NCBI RefSeq assembly: GCF_036492425.1
Contig: NZ_AP025293.1
Coordinates: forward strand, 124,001 to 188,000
Origin: Persicobacter psychrovividus
GTDB lineage: Bacteria; Bacteroidota; Bacteroidia; Cytophagales; Cyclobacteriaceae
Direction of reading: 5' to 3'
Length of the DNA stretch: 64,000 bases
A program made the position numbers and the translations under genes. Of this stretch, positions 53,003-62,783 are shown one piece after another (positions within the stretch are counted from its first letter, which is position 1; the number at the start of each line of letters is the position of its first letter). The notes under the pieces were generated by a model that was not told the origin of the DNA, made no database searches, and saw only the letters and a program-made list of their open reading frames with translations.

Positions 53003-54733
53003 ATGAGAAATCATATCATATATATTTATTTCCTCGCCATGACCATGATGCTGTCATGTACGACAGAAACCATGGATCCGGTAGGTAACTGGGACCTCAG
53101 CAAGCCTGTGGCTACAAGCCCAAAAGCCGACAGTAAAATTGTCCTCAATGAGGAGACCCCAAACACGGCGATCAATTTCAGCTGGGAACCCGCAAGCAAT
53201 ACCGCTGGCTACGGCATCACTTACAGCGTAGTGCTCGACACCGCAGGAAGTAGCGATTTGTCCCACCCAATTTTGGCCGTAAAATCTGGCAATGCCGGCA
53301 CGGACCTTTCCCTGAAATTAACCCATAAGGAAATTGACGATGCCCTCGCTCTTGCAGGATTTCCGGTAGCAGCTGAAGCCAAAATTGCCTGGTATGCCGT
53401 GGCTTCTTCCCTGTCCAAAAACAGCATGGACAGCAAGGCCATCACCTTTACGCGATTCGTGAGTGAAGAACTGCCTACCGAATTATTTATCGGTGGTACA
53501 GCAACAGAAGTTGGAGAACAATTGGCCAATGCGGCAAGCCTGAAAAGACTGCTTGAAGCAGACGGAAATCCTGGTTATCAATTTGAGGTTTATCACCAAC
53601 TCAATGCCGATGAAGCCTTCTTCTTTTACAATAGAAATTCCGCGCCTGCCGTAGCATTCGGTGGTGCTGATGGCACGCTTGAAAAAGGGGGCAACGGCAT
53701 TACAGTGGCAGAAAGCGGTGTGTACCGCATAAAAGTAGACCTTGAAAGCATGACTTACGATTTGATGAAAGTCGAGCACCTCTCGGTGGTTGGTGATGCG
53801 ATCGAAGGCGGATGGGGCGGAGACGAACCAATCGCCTATGAAGGAAATGGCGTTTTCAAAGGCAAAATAAACATCTTACAGAAAGCAGGTTTTGTGTTCC
53901 GTCTGAATGGCGACTGGGATTACCTGATAAAGCAGGTGGTCGGTACAGCGAATGAGCTGGTCATGGAAAATGACGCAGAGGGCCAGGGTCTTGAATTTAT
54001 GGATATTCCATTCGATGCCAAGGGCGCGTTTATATTTACGGTAGATCTTTCGGGGGACGGATTCACCTATACTTATGAACGTGACCCTAACGGCGGAGAC
54101 CCAATGCCTGCACCAGACAATTTGTATTTCTTTGCGGATGGTGTGAAAGTATTTGAATTTACCAAAGACGAAAACACCTTCACCGCACCACAATATATTG
54201 CAATGCAAACAGGGGTGAATTATACCATCAATGCTGCCGAAGATGGCAGTGGCGACGGCTATTCTATCCTGGAAATGATCGGCGAAACGCAAACGCCTGA
54301 GGCGGACTGGGTGAATAAGGGCATCACGCTGATTCCTGATGAAGCCAACATGACTGTCGCAAGAGATCAGGCATATATGCTCGAGCTGGATTTCTCGGTA
54401 TCCAAATTCAATTGGTCCTATTACAACCTCAAACTGTTCCACTGGGATGATGCCAACAGCGGATGGGACGACCGTATTGAAGCCGTGATGACCTACTCCC
54501 ACCCTTTCACTTTTAGGGTAACAACTGACCTGAGTGCCAATTTCGATTCTAAAATCAACTCCCCATGGGCCATTCAGTTTGGTGCTCAGGATGGGAAGGA
54601 AGGCGAGCTTTCTGGTACAGCGGTGAATGGGGGTAACAACTTCCTGAACATTACCAAAGATGGCAGTTACGAAGTAAGTATTGTAGTGGCTGAAGATTAC
54701 CAAACAGGTCAATACGCCTTCACAGAACAATAA
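53003..54733 (+). CDS. SusE/SusF-like outer-membrane lipoprotein, 576 aa
   Basis: Lipoprotein signal (MTMMLSCTTETMDP, Cys19). The N-terminal SusE domain is seen (ATSPKADSKIVLNEETPNT and INFSWEPASNTAGYGITYSV), followed by tandem beta-sandwich glycan-binding-like domains (YRIKVDLESMTYDLMKVEHL, then VVGDAIEGGWGGDEP). Function by family: surface binding of the target glycan without catalysis. It is the fourth gene of the GH30 operon (48434-57830), and a terminator-like hairpin follows it. Confidence 0.85.
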   Translation: MRNHIIYIYFLAMTMMLSCTTETMDPVGNWDLSKPVATSPKADSKIVLNEETPNTAINFSWEPASNTAGYGITYSVVLDTAGSSDLSHPILAVKSGNAGTDLSLKLTHKEIDDALALAGFPVAAEAKIAWYAVASSLSKNSMDSKAITFTRFVSEELPTELFIGGTATEVGEQLANAASLKRLLEADGNPGYQFEVYHQLNADEAFFFYNRNSAPAVAFGGADGTLEKGGNGITVAESGVYRIKVDLESMTYDLMKVEHLSVVGDAIEGGWGGDEPIAYEGNGVFKGKINILQKAGFVFRLNGDWDYLIKQVVGTANELVMENDAEGQGLEFMDIPFDAKGAFIFTVDLSGDGFTYTYERDPNGGDPMPAPDNLYFFADGVKVFEFTKDENTFTAPQYIAMQTGVNYTINAAEDGSGDGYSILEMIGETQTPEADWVNKGITLIPDEANMTVARDQAYMLELDFSVSKFNWSYYNLKLFHWDDANSGWDDRIEAVMTYSHPFTFRVTTDLSANFDSKINSPWAIQFGAQDGKEGELSGTAVNGGNNFLNITKDGSYEVSIVVAEDYQTGQYAFTEQ

Positions 54734-54775
54734 GGTGTAAAGTATTTTCGCTGGCACGACCATGCAAGATCAGAA

Positions 54776-54808
54776 CTATCGCGAGGGGTTCTCTCGTGAT
54801 AGTTTTTT
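54776..54808 (+). terminator. Terminator-like hairpin inside the GH30 operon
   Basis: CTATCGCGAG pairs with CTCGTGATAG (one G-T pair) followed by T6. The stem resembles hairpin III of the 226-bp array units. The two GH30 genes downstream would need read-through or their own promoter. Confidence 0.7.
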
Positions 54809-54876
54809 AAATCTTGACAAAACCCAATACTGGCGGCCACTGAAAATATCCCTGCACTACCCCAATTTTTAATGAT

Positions 54877-56319
54877 ATGAAGAGGAGAAAGATGAATTTG
54901 TTTTTAAGTTTTTTATTGTTCAGCTGTTTAAGCTATGGCAATTTTGGCTGCCAGAAGGATGAGCCAATAATATTGCCGCCGCCACCAGAAACCTTGTCGG
55001 TAAAATTTTACCTCAGCACCCCTGACCAAACCAATCAGTTCAGCCCACAGGAAACAGGGATTGATATTGCCAAAGACAATAATTTTCAGACCATCAACAT
55101 TCATGCAGAGGAGCGCTATCAGCAAATGCAAGGCTTCGGCTATACCATGACCGGGGGGAGTGCGATGCACCTGATGAAAATGTCGGCAGGAAAAAGAAAA
55201 GCCCTTTTAACGGAACTTTTCGATCCACAGGAAGAAAATGCCATCGGTGTTAGTTACCTGCGCCTGAGTATTGCCGCATCGGATTTGGACGAGAAAGTAT
55301 TCTCCTACAATGACCTCCCCGAAGGGCAAACCGATGAATCCATGAGTCATTTCAGCCTCAAGGAAGACCAGCGATACCTGATTCCAGTGCTTAAAGAAAT
55401 TCTGGAGATCAACCCAGAGATCAAGTTTCTCAGCTCTCCGTGGTCGGCGCCGATATGGATGAAAACCAACAAAGCCTCCAAAGGCGGTAGCCTGCTGCCC
55501 GTTTTTTACGATGCCTATGCACTGTACCTGCAAAGATATGTGGAAGAAATGGCAAAAAATGGTATTGACATTGACGCCATCACGATTCAAAACGAACCGT
55601 TGCATCCTGGAAATAATCCAAGTATGTATATGGAGGCGGAAGATCAGGCAGCCTTTGTTAAGCAAAGCCTCGGCCCTGCCTTTGAACGCGCCGGACTGAA
55701 AACCAAACTGATTGTCTATGACCATAATGCCGACCGTGTGGATTATCCAATGGATATTCTTAAAGATACTGAGGCCAATAAATATGTTGCAGGAAGTGCA
55801 TTCCACTTGTACGCCGGCGACATCAATGCGCTGGAAGGTTTGCATGCTTCCTTTCCTCAAAAGTCCCTCTATTTTACAGAACAATGGGTGGGTGCTCCGG
55901 GCGATTTTGCGGCAGATTTGCAATGGCACACCCAAAATGTGACCATCGGGGCAAGCAGAAACTGGTGTGAGGTGATCTTGGAATGGAACCTGGCCGCCGA
56001 TGCCAACCTGGAACCCCACACTGAAGGCGGTTGCGATCAGTGCCTTGGTGCACTGACCATCAATGGCGATCAGGTCAGCAGAAATCCCGCCTACTATATT
56101 ATTGCACATTTATCAAAATTTGTGCGTCCCGGGGCTTACCGCATCAACTCCAACACCTCGAATAAGCTGCCCAATGTGGCTTTCGAAAATGAAGATGGAA
56201 GCGTGATCCTATTAGTGATGAACAACAGCCAGGAAGAGACACACTTTAATGTAGCAGTAGGTGGCGAATCCTATGTTACCAGCCTGCTGCCCGGTGCAGT
56301 AGCCACTTATGTCTTTTAA
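54877..56319 (+). CDS. GH30 glycosidase lipoprotein, 480 aa
   Basis: Lipoprotein (Cys25 in LSYGNFGCQKD) with a GH30 barrel and little else. Acid/base Glu240 is in AITIQNEPLHPG and nucleophile Glu335 in LYFTEQWVG. Motifs QGFGYTMTGGSA and LSSPWSAPIWMKTN are typical of GH30. It is close in sequence to the catalytic part of the secreted 930-aa enzyme (shared PWxAPxWMKTN, FHLYAGD, GGC-CLGA), so it probably attacks the same linkage at the cell surface or in the periplasm. Confidence 0.93.
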   Translation: MKRRKMNLFLSFLLFSCLSYGNFGCQKDEPIILPPPPETLSVKFYLSTPDQTNQFSPQETGIDIAKDNNFQTINIHAEERYQQMQGFGYTMTGGSAMHLMKMSAGKRKALLTELFDPQEENAIGVSYLRLSIAASDLDEKVFSYNDLPEGQTDESMSHFSLKEDQRYLIPVLKEILEINPEIKFLSSPWSAPIWMKTNKASKGGSLLPVFYDAYALYLQRYVEEMAKNGIDIDAITIQNEPLHPGNNPSMYMEAEDQAAFVKQSLGPAFERAGLKTKLIVYDHNADRVDYPMDILKDTEANKYVAGSAFHLYAGDINALEGLHASFPQKSLYFTEQWVGAPGDFAADLQWHTQNVTIGASRNWCEVILEWNLAADANLEPHTEGGCDQCLGALTINGDQVSRNPAYYIIAHLSKFVRPGAYRINSNTSNKLPNVAFENEDGSVILLVMNNSQEETHFNVAVGGESYVTSLLPGAVATYVF

Positions 56320-56360
56320 ATGATCCAGACAAAATGCTCATTCAACTTAAACGATTTAAC

Positions 56361-57830
56361 ATGAAATATCCTAAATTATGGGCTGCCCTGTTGCTGTGTT
56401 CAGCAGTGATTGGCTGCCAGCCCAAAGAAAATAAATCGACCCTTAATGCTGCCATCAAATTCAAGGTGGCAGGCAAAACGGCCAAAGTTTATACCACCGC
56501 TCAAAAGTCCGATCAGCGATTGGCTTTTGAAGGCGAACAGACCTTCAATACCGAGCCGCAACCGCTCGAGGCGAGTGTCAATATCTTTGTAAACCCCCAA
56601 AAGCAATTTCAGGAGTTTATCGGTATTGGTGGCGCAATTACCGATGCCTCTGCAGAAGTACTGGCCAAACTCCCTGAAGACAAGCAGCAGGAGTTACTCA
56701 ACGCCTATTATTCTGAAGATGGTATCCGGTATTCCCTCTTGCGAACCACAATCCACAGTTGTGATTTCAGCTCCAACAGCTATACCTATATTCAGGAGGG
56801 GGACAAAGAACTGAAAACTTTCAGCATTGAAAAAGACAAGCAATTACGATTGCCGACCATCAAGCGGGCAATGGCCACCGCCAAAGAACCACTGATGATC
56901 TACGCGAGCCCGTGGTCACCTCCTGCTTTCATGAAAGACAATAAAAACATGCTGCAAGGCGGGCACCTGTTGCCGGAATATTACGATAGCTGGGCAAAAT
57001 ATTATGCCAAATTTATCAAAGCCTACGAAGCGGAAGGCATCCCACTTTGGGGAATTACCATTCAGAATGAACCGATGGCCGTACAGCGATGGGAGTCTTG
57101 TATTTATACCGCTGAACAAGAAAGAGACTTCCTGAAAAATCACCTCGGGCCGGTCCTTGAAAATGAAGGACTTGGAGATAAAAATATCGTGGTTTGGGAC
57201 CATAACCGGGACCTGATCAACCAACGGGCCAATACCATCTTTGAAGATCCCGAAGCAGCGAAATATGCCTGGGGAACAGGTTTCCACTGGTATGAAAACT
57301 GGGCAGGTGGAGAACCGATGTGGGGCAACCTTACCAACCTGTCGGAATCATTTCCTGATAAGAAATTGCTCTTTACGGAAGGCTGTAACGAAGCTTTTGA
57401 CCCTCAAAAATACCAGTTCTGGGGCAATGCTGAACGCTATGGAAAATCGATGATCAATGATTTCAACCGTGGAACTGCGGGATGGACCGACTGGAATATT
57501 CTTTTGGATGAAAATGGCGGGCCAAACCATGTAGGTAACTTCTGCTTTGCCCCCGTTCACGCAGACACCAAAAAAGGAAGCCTGATCTTCACCCCTTCCT
57601 ATTACTATATCGGTCATTTTTCTAAATTTATCCGACCAGGTGCCAAACGAATCAGTACCGTTTCCAGCAGAAGCCACCTGCTGAGTACGTCCTTCCTGAA
57701 CAAGGATGATCAAATGGTTACCGTGGTAATGAACCAATCCGACATGGATATCGATTATCATTTGTATATTGAAAACCAGGCCATTGATCTTAGCATCCCT
57801 GCGCACGGCATTCAGTCGGTAATATATTAA
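56361..57830 (+). CDS. GH30 glycosidase lipoprotein, ~489 aa
   Basis: The frame is open from 56334, but ATG 56361 (MKYPKLWAALLLCSAVIGC) gives a clean lipoprotein signal. It is a GH30 barrel of the beta-glucosidase/glucosylceramidase type. Acid/base Glu is in GITIQNEPMAVQRW and nucleophile Glu in LLFTEGCNEAF; QEFIGIGGAITDASAEV opens the barrel. It belongs to a different GH30 subgroup from its two neighbours, so it may act as the exo-enzyme that finishes oligosaccharides. It is the last gene of the operon, with a terminator 40 bp downstream. Confidence 0.93.
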   Translation: MKYPKLWAALLLCSAVIGCQPKENKSTLNAAIKFKVAGKTAKVYTTAQKSDQRLAFEGEQTFNTEPQPLEASVNIFVNPQKQFQEFIGIGGAITDASAEVLAKLPEDKQQELLNAYYSEDGIRYSLLRTTIHSCDFSSNSYTYIQEGDKELKTFSIEKDKQLRLPTIKRAMATAKEPLMIYASPWSPPAFMKDNKNMLQGGHLLPEYYDSWAKYYAKFIKAYEAEGIPLWGITIQNEPMAVQRWESCIYTAEQERDFLKNHLGPVLENEGLGDKNIVVWDHNRDLINQRANTIFEDPEAAKYAWGTGFHWYENWAGGEPMWGNLTNLSESFPDKKLLFTEGCNEAFDPQKYQFWGNAERYGKSMINDFNRGTAGWTDWNILLDENGGPNHVGNFCFAPVHADTKKGSLIFTPSYYYIGHFSKFIRPGAKRISTVSSRSHLLSTSFLNKDDQMVTVVMNQSDMDIDYHLYIENQAIDLSIPAHGIQSVIY

Positions 57831-57869
57831 ATAGTATTTCCTTCCCTGAAAAGGGAGAAAAATAAGCAT

Positions 57870-57905
57870 CAGCCTTTTGCACACCGCAAAAGGCTGATTT
57901 GTTTT
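57870..57905 (+). terminator. Terminator of the GH30 operon
   Basis: CAGCCTTTTGC and GCAAAAGGCTG form a perfect 11-bp stem around ACACC, followed by a T-rich stretch. The rest of 57,906-58,115 shows no gene. Confidence 0.75.
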
Positions 57906-58119
57906 ACCGCCCAGCCAACTTCATAGCGCGATAACCGATTTACACTCCCCGCAAAACCTGTTTGAATTTCTGCCTGCTGTGAACCACAGAAAATCAAGTA
58001 AATTTTGAGGTGTGATTCATGAACTCGCAGCACCTTGAAACCATTAAAAACAGCTGGCCTGCCTATGAGATCATCTTTAAGTAATCTATATTGGGGTTGT
58101 TAACCACCACCTTTTGACA

Positions 58120-58551
58120 ATGACTGTTTTGACCATCACACTTGGGGTATTTTTAATTTTTGAAACCCTCAATATTATCCTGTTGTATTTTTTCCCAGGT
58201 TCTACCAAAGGCAATGCTTTGGGGGTATTCAAGGCCTATGAGGCATCGAAACAACATCCGGAACTGCACCGGCTTATTCGTTACCTGATCAATTGGGTGG
58301 CGGGCACAAAATTAATTTTTGTGGTGCTGTTGCTCGTGATTCTCATTGCCGGTGATTCGGAACTAAAACTGCTCAGCATGGCAGCATTGATCATCACCAT
58401 CACTACTTTCTTTTGGCGGATGTATCCGATGATCCGCCAAATGGACCGGCAGCATCAACTGACGATCCGTGGCTATTCGGTAACTTTGGGCAGGATGATC
58501 GGCCTGCTGATTGCCGGTTTTGCACTGGCTTTATGGTTATCGATTCAGTAG
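58120..58551 (+). CDS. Hypothetical four-helix membrane protein, 143 aa
   Basis: ATG 58120 is preferred to the TTG two codons upstream. Hydrophobic segments are LTITLGVFLIFETLNIILLY, KLIFVVLLLVILIAG, LLSMAALIITITTFFWRMYP and MIGLLIAGFALALWL. Family not recognised; similar small membrane proteins are common in Bacteroidota. It is convergent with the hybrid regulator and separated from the GH30 operon by its terminator. Confidence 0.65.
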   Translation: MTVLTITLGVFLIFETLNIILLYFFPGSTKGNALGVFKAYEASKQHPELHRLIRYLINWVAGTKLIFVVLLLVILIAGDSELKLLSMAALIITITTFFWRMYPMIRQMDRQHQLTIRGYSVTLGRMIGLLIAGFALALWLSIQ

Positions 58552-58567
58552 CGCCGGTTGAGCGCCC

Positions 58568-61500
58568 TTACTCCCCTTGTTTGTATTTTGATGGCGCAAG
58601 GCCGAAGTAGGCTTTAAAGCTTTTTGAGAAAGTGGATCGGGAAGAAAAACCCACCGCATACATAATGTCGGTGATATTGCCTTCATTATTGCGAATCATC
58701 GCGCCTGCCTTTTCCATACGATAAACAGTAATCAGTTCCTTGGGTGTTCTTCCGTCAATGTCCTTCACCTTGCGGTAGAGGTGCGTACTGCTGATGTTCA
58801 TTTTATCGGCGACCAACTGTACATTTAAGGTTTCCTCGCTGAGGTGTTCCTCAATAAAATGTAAAACCGTATGCATGAATTCATAATCCTGATTATCTGC
58901 AGGGTCTACGGTTGGTATGGGCGATTGGGATTGCGATTGCATAAAATCACGCACGGCCTGATCTTTCCGTAAAATCCGCTTGATTTTCTCTTTCAGGAAC
59001 TGTAAATCAAAGGGTTTGGCAATAAAGCTGTCGCCACCCACAAGCACACTTTTCAGTTGGTCCTCCGGGGCTCCCTTAGCCGTGAGAAACACAATAGGAA
59101 CCGCCTGTAATTCGGCGATGTTCCGTATTTTTTCGCATGCTTCAAAGCCGTCCATAATTGGCATCATTACATCCATCAGAATAAGGTCGGGCAGAATTGT
59201 TTTGGCCTGCTCCACCGCCGACAGCCCATCGTATGCAAAATGCAGTTCATAGTCCGCCTTCAGGGAAAGGGACAAAAACGAAAGAATGTCCTCATTATCA
59301 TCGACCAGCAATAATTTTTGTCCCATTGGTTTTTCAGTATTTGGCATTACCGAAGTGCCTGCGGGCTTGTCGGTGCGAGTGTGCGTCTGCTTGCTCAGCT
59401 CCACGGGCAGACGGAGACTAAAACAACTCCCTTGCCCCTGTTCAGAGGTAACGGTCACGCTGCCCTGCATCAATTGGACGAACTGCCGAACCATCGCCAG
59501 GCCTATACCGGTACCTTCCGCAACACTTTTCCCCTTCTCGGTCTGGTAAAAGAGGTCGAAAATTTTTGCCTTCTGTGCTTCCCCAATCCCGATGCCATTA
59601 TCCGTAACGGTCAGGGTAATTTGTTGGTCCGCAGGCTGGGCAGAAAACCCCAGAACAACCGCTCCCCCCTGTGGGGTGAATTTCATTGCGTTCCCCAATA
59701 AGTTCAGCAGGATGGTTTCGAGCTTTTGGGTGTCGAGGGCACAAAAGAAGGTCGGCAGGTTTGTGTCGAGTTTCAGCTGAATTTGCTTACGATCGGCCAA
59801 ATGGGTGAAGGCCTGCAAGAGGGTCTGTAAAAAAGCCACCAGCTCTACGGGAACGGGTGTTAATTGCGCAACGCCACTTTCAACCATCTGATACTCCAAA
59901 ATTTGCGAGCTTAAACTTTGCAGCCGGTCAATGTTTTTAAAACTGATATTGAACAACTCCCGCTGTTGATCATTCAGGGGCAATTCATGCACAATACTGC
60001 GCAAAGGAGGGCCGATGAGGCTCAAAGGAGTTTTAAGTTCATGGGAAATATTGACCATAAAGGTCTGCCGGTTTTCAAGGTCCTGCCGGATATGTTGCTG
60101 ATTTAGCTGCGCAATTTTCATGGCATTTTTCAGCCTTTCTTCCCGCAGATAGATGTAAATTCCTGTTCCTGCCAACAACAGAAAAAGGAGGAAATATCCC
60201 GCCAATGCAGGTACGGACTTCCACCATGGAGGCAAAATACTCAGCTGAATGACCATCGGTTTGGTGTTGGTAATCCCATATTGATTATAGCTATTGATGC
60301 TCAGCTGGTATTTCCCCGCCGGCAGGTGGCTATATGCAATGGCATTATCTCCATCCTTGAGAATATGTGCCCGCTGGTCAAGAGGCGCAAGCTGATAAGT
60401 AAAAGTCTGATTAGCCGGATTGGTAAACATAAAGTTACTCAGCTCAATTTTAACGGAAGACGCGTCGTGGTGTAGGGTGATGTTCCGGTGATCATTAATT
60501 TCCGTGGTTCGGGCATGGTCCATTTTACCATTAATTTTCAGCCTACTAATTTTCAGCTGCGGAATTTTGTTGGGATAATTCAGTTGGTCGATATCAATGG
60601 AAAGGTAACCATTTTTCCCACCGATATACATCATATTATCGGGGCTGATAAACGCACAATTGGCATGAAGATGTACCGCCGAATACACCTGCACCAAAGG
60701 AAAAATCACACAATGGTCGGCTTCCACTTTGAAAAAAACATGGGCGGTGGTCCCCCAGAGTCCCCCCTGCCGGTCTATCGCCAAATTGATGATCGGCATG
60801 GGCTGTGGCAAAGGGTAATGAATAATTTTCAACAGGCGCTTTTGGTGGAGGTCAAACTGGTAAACCTTCCCTTCGCTGCCAATATAAAGGCAATTTTTAT
60901 GGGCAATTCCGGCAAAGGTTACCGGAACATCGGCCAGTAATTTGTTCAGCCATTCAAGCGGCTGAATCTGCCCATCAATATATTGGTAATAGGCATGATC
61001 ATGAAAAATCAATTTTGATGATGGCGTTGCTATGAACTGCGCGCCGGAATAATCTCCGATCTTTTTAAAAAGGTGCCTCTGCCCCTTTTGAGCGGAAAAC
61101 ACCCCTCCCTCCCACGCACTGACGAGCTGTTCCTGTGCCGTGATCATCAGGTCGGCAATGTAATTGGACTGCAAGCCATTTTCCTTTCCTGCCCGAATGG
61201 ATTGCATATGTTCTGTGGCAGGATCCCAGATATTGATGCCGGCAGAGGTGCCGATCCACAGTTGATCAGCTGGCGACTTCCTGACCACATTAACCTGATC
61301 GAGATTCAGCCGTGCCCTGCTGTCCTTCTCCGCCGTGAGGTATTGGTGCTCGTGGGTGGCAAGGGTTTCACTGATGAGCCCGTGTTCTGTGGCCATCCAC
61401 AATTTACCACTCATCAGGGCCATGCTTTTGATGTGGTTACCACTTTTAATCCCGTGGTCGGAATAAAATACCGGATGAAACCGAATGGCCGGATCCTGTT

Positions 61501-62509
61501 GTTGAAGCAAGCCGATGCCGTCGTCAGTCATTAGCCAGATCATCCCATATTTGTCCTGAAAAAGGGCACGGATAATATTGCTTGGCAGGCTGTGTAATTG
61601 CTCAGGATCATGATAAAAGGATTGCACCTGACCGCTGTTCAGGTCTAATATATTCAGCCCAAAATCTGTGCCCAGCAAAAGCTTGTTCTCCAGCGGAAGC
61701 ATGGATTTTATCACCTCATTGCTTAATGCCGAATTTTTCTGATTGTAGTAGGCCAGCTCATGCCCCGCTTCATCGAGAATACGGAGGCCCGTCTGTGTAC
61801 CGACCGCTACGGCTTGTTGTTTTTTGTAAATAATCGGCAAAATGCTCAAAATAAGGTCATTGCCGATAGTCGTAGCATTTTTCAGGATTTCCTTCGGGAA
61901 TTCTACTTTTTCCCACAAAGCATTATGATAAATAGAAAGGCCGTTATATGTACCAACCCAGACGCTATTCTGATCGATGTTAGCCACACATCGCACGGTA
62001 TGATGTGGCAGGTTTTGGGTCAGGTTGTTTCGAAGAAGTTTCCCCTTTTGAAACTGATAGGTGGCGAGTCCTGTATTGCTACCGACCCACAGTTGGCCTT
62101 GCTGATCCAGCATCAGGCTTCGCACCGCCGCTTGTTTGGAGGCTTCAACCCTGCAAATTTTTTCCTGCTTCAGGTCGAGGTAAGAAAGGCCGCGCCAGGT
62201 TCCAATCCACAGGATATTGCGGCTGCGGTCGTAGTTGAGGGCACTGATGCGGTTGCTCGCCAGTTGTGGGTATTGGCTTTTGCTGAAGGTGCGCACCGAG
62301 TAACCATCAAATTGGCACAGCCCCTGATCGGTACCCACCCAGATAAAGCCCTGCTCATCCTGCACAATAGAATTGGTAATGGCTGAGGGAAAAGCACTTA
62401 CATTAAGCTGACTGATATTGACCCGCATCCGTTGCTGAGCAGCAATTGGTGCGGCCGTATTCAAAATACAGGACAAAATACAGGTCAAAATAATCAGTAA
62501 TTTTCTCAT
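58568..62509 (-). CDS. Hybrid two-component system (HTCS) regulator, 1313 aa
   Basis: Single-chain sensor, kinase and transcription factor. Signal peptide (1-25), two-propeller periplasmic sensor of Reg_prop repeats (GFIWVGTDQGLCQFDG, LWIGTSAGINIWDP), Y_Y_Y domain (~690-755), membrane helix (~768-788), HisKA with His823 (NISHELKTPLS), HATPase (NLLGNAMKFTP, DNGIGIG, GTGIGLAM), receiver with Asp1113 in LMDVMMPIMDG and Lys1165, and AraC HTH (~1225-1310, AVGFSSRSTFSKSFKAYFG). All catalytic residues are present. It lies between the GH30 operon and the SusE/F-like gene at the window end and may control either. Confidence 0.93.
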   Translation of the reverse strand: MRKLLIILTCILSCILNTAAPIAAQQRMRVNISQLNVSAFPSAITNSIVQDEQGFIWVGTDQGLCQFDGYSVRTFSKSQYPQLASNRISALNYDRSRNILWIGTWRGLSYLDLKQEKICRVEASKQAAVRSLMLDQQGQLWVGSNTGLATYQFQKGKLLRNNLTQNLPHHTVRCVANIDQNSVWVGTYNGLSIYHNALWEKVEFPKEILKNATTIGNDLILSILPIIYKKQQAVAVGTQTGLRILDEAGHELAYYNQKNSALSNEVIKSMLPLENKLLLGTDFGLNILDLNSGQVQSFYHDPEQLHSLPSNIIRALFQDKYGMIWLMTDDGIGLLQQQDPAIRFHPVFYSDHGIKSGNHIKSMALMSGKLWMATEHGLISETLATHEHQYLTAEKDSRARLNLDQVNVVRKSPADQLWIGTSAGINIWDPATEHMQSIRAGKENGLQSNYIADLMITAQEQLVSAWEGGVFSAQKGQRHLFKKIGDYSGAQFIATPSSKLIFHDHAYYQYIDGQIQPLEWLNKLLADVPVTFAGIAHKNCLYIGSEGKVYQFDLHQKRLLKIIHYPLPQPMPIINLAIDRQGGLWGTTAHVFFKVEADHCVIFPLVQVYSAVHLHANCAFISPDNMMYIGGKNGYLSIDIDQLNYPNKIPQLKISRLKINGKMDHARTTEINDHRNITLHHDASSVKIELSNFMFTNPANQTFTYQLAPLDQRAHILKDGDNAIAYSHLPAGKYQLSINSYNQYGITNTKPMVIQLSILPPWWKSVPALAGYFLLFLLLAGTGIYIYLREERLKNAMKIAQLNQQHIRQDLENRQTFMVNISHELKTPLSLIGPPLRSIVHELPLNDQQRELFNISFKNIDRLQSLSSQILEYQMVESGVAQLTPVPVELVAFLQTLLQAFTHLADRKQIQLKLDTNLPTFFCALDTQKLETILLNLLGNAMKFTPQGGAVVLGFSAQPADQQITLTVTDNGIGIGEAQKAKIFDLFYQTEKGKSVAEGTGIGLAMVRQFVQLMQGSVTVTSEQGQGSCFSLRLPVELSKQTHTRTDKPAGTSVMPNTEKPMGQKLLLVDDNEDILSFLSLSLKADYELHFAYDGLSAVEQAKTILPDLILMDVMMPIMDGFEACEKIRNIAELQAVPIVFLTAKGAPEDQLKSVLVGGDSFIAKPFDLQFLKEKIKRILRKDQAVRDFMQSQSQSPIPTVDPADNQDYEFMHTVLHFIEEHLSEETLNVQLVADKMNISSTHLYRKVKDIDGRTPKELITVYRMEKAGAMIRNNEGNITDIMYAVGFSSRSTFSKSFKAYFGLAPSKYKQGE

Positions 62510-62532
62510 AATATATCCGTTCCGAGGGAGGG

Positions 62533-62540
62533 CAAAATTA
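62533..62540 (-). promoter_or_regulatory. Candidate -7 element for the HTCS gene
   Basis: On the minus strand TAATTTTG matches TAnnTTTG, 24 bases before the ATG. No convincing -33 TTG is seen. Confidence 0.35.
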
Positions 62541-62578
62541 GCCTAATAAAGTGGTATTCCCACTGTTTTATATCATAC

Positions 62579-62609
62579 AAAAACCCGCCCCTATATAAGG
62601 CAGGTTTTT
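62579..62609. terminator. Hairpin with A and T tracts
   Basis: AAAAACC-GCC pairs with GGC-GGTTTTT. It is placed between the HTCS promoter and the SusE/F-like gene and could end transcripts of the latter on the minus strand. Confidence 0.55.
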
Positions 62610-62742
62610 GGTATTCATATTCATCAATTTAGACCTCATGATCTTCCGTTCAGCAAGCCATTCCTTGCTGACGGTAAGTGAAATCGTGCTTCTTGATCAA
62701 TATTTTTTGCGTTCATTACCTTATGGCAAAAGGCCGTGGCAT

Positions 62743-62772
62743 CGAAGGGCTATCGGTTTGCCCTTCGGTTTT
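62743..62772. other. Hairpin downstream of the SusE/F-like gene
   Basis: CGAAGGGC pairs with GCCCTTCG around a 9-base loop. It sits 12-40 bases past the stop codon; the T tract lies on the opposite strand, so its role in termination is uncertain. Confidence 0.35.
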
Positions 62773-62783
62773 CTGCGCTGCAA

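Noticed and set aside
53876-54763. 295-aa minus-strand reading frame
   Set aside because: Antisense to the SusE-like gene, no family features.
55207-56109. 300-aa minus-strand reading frame
   Set aside because: Antisense to a GH30 gene with intact catalytic motifs.
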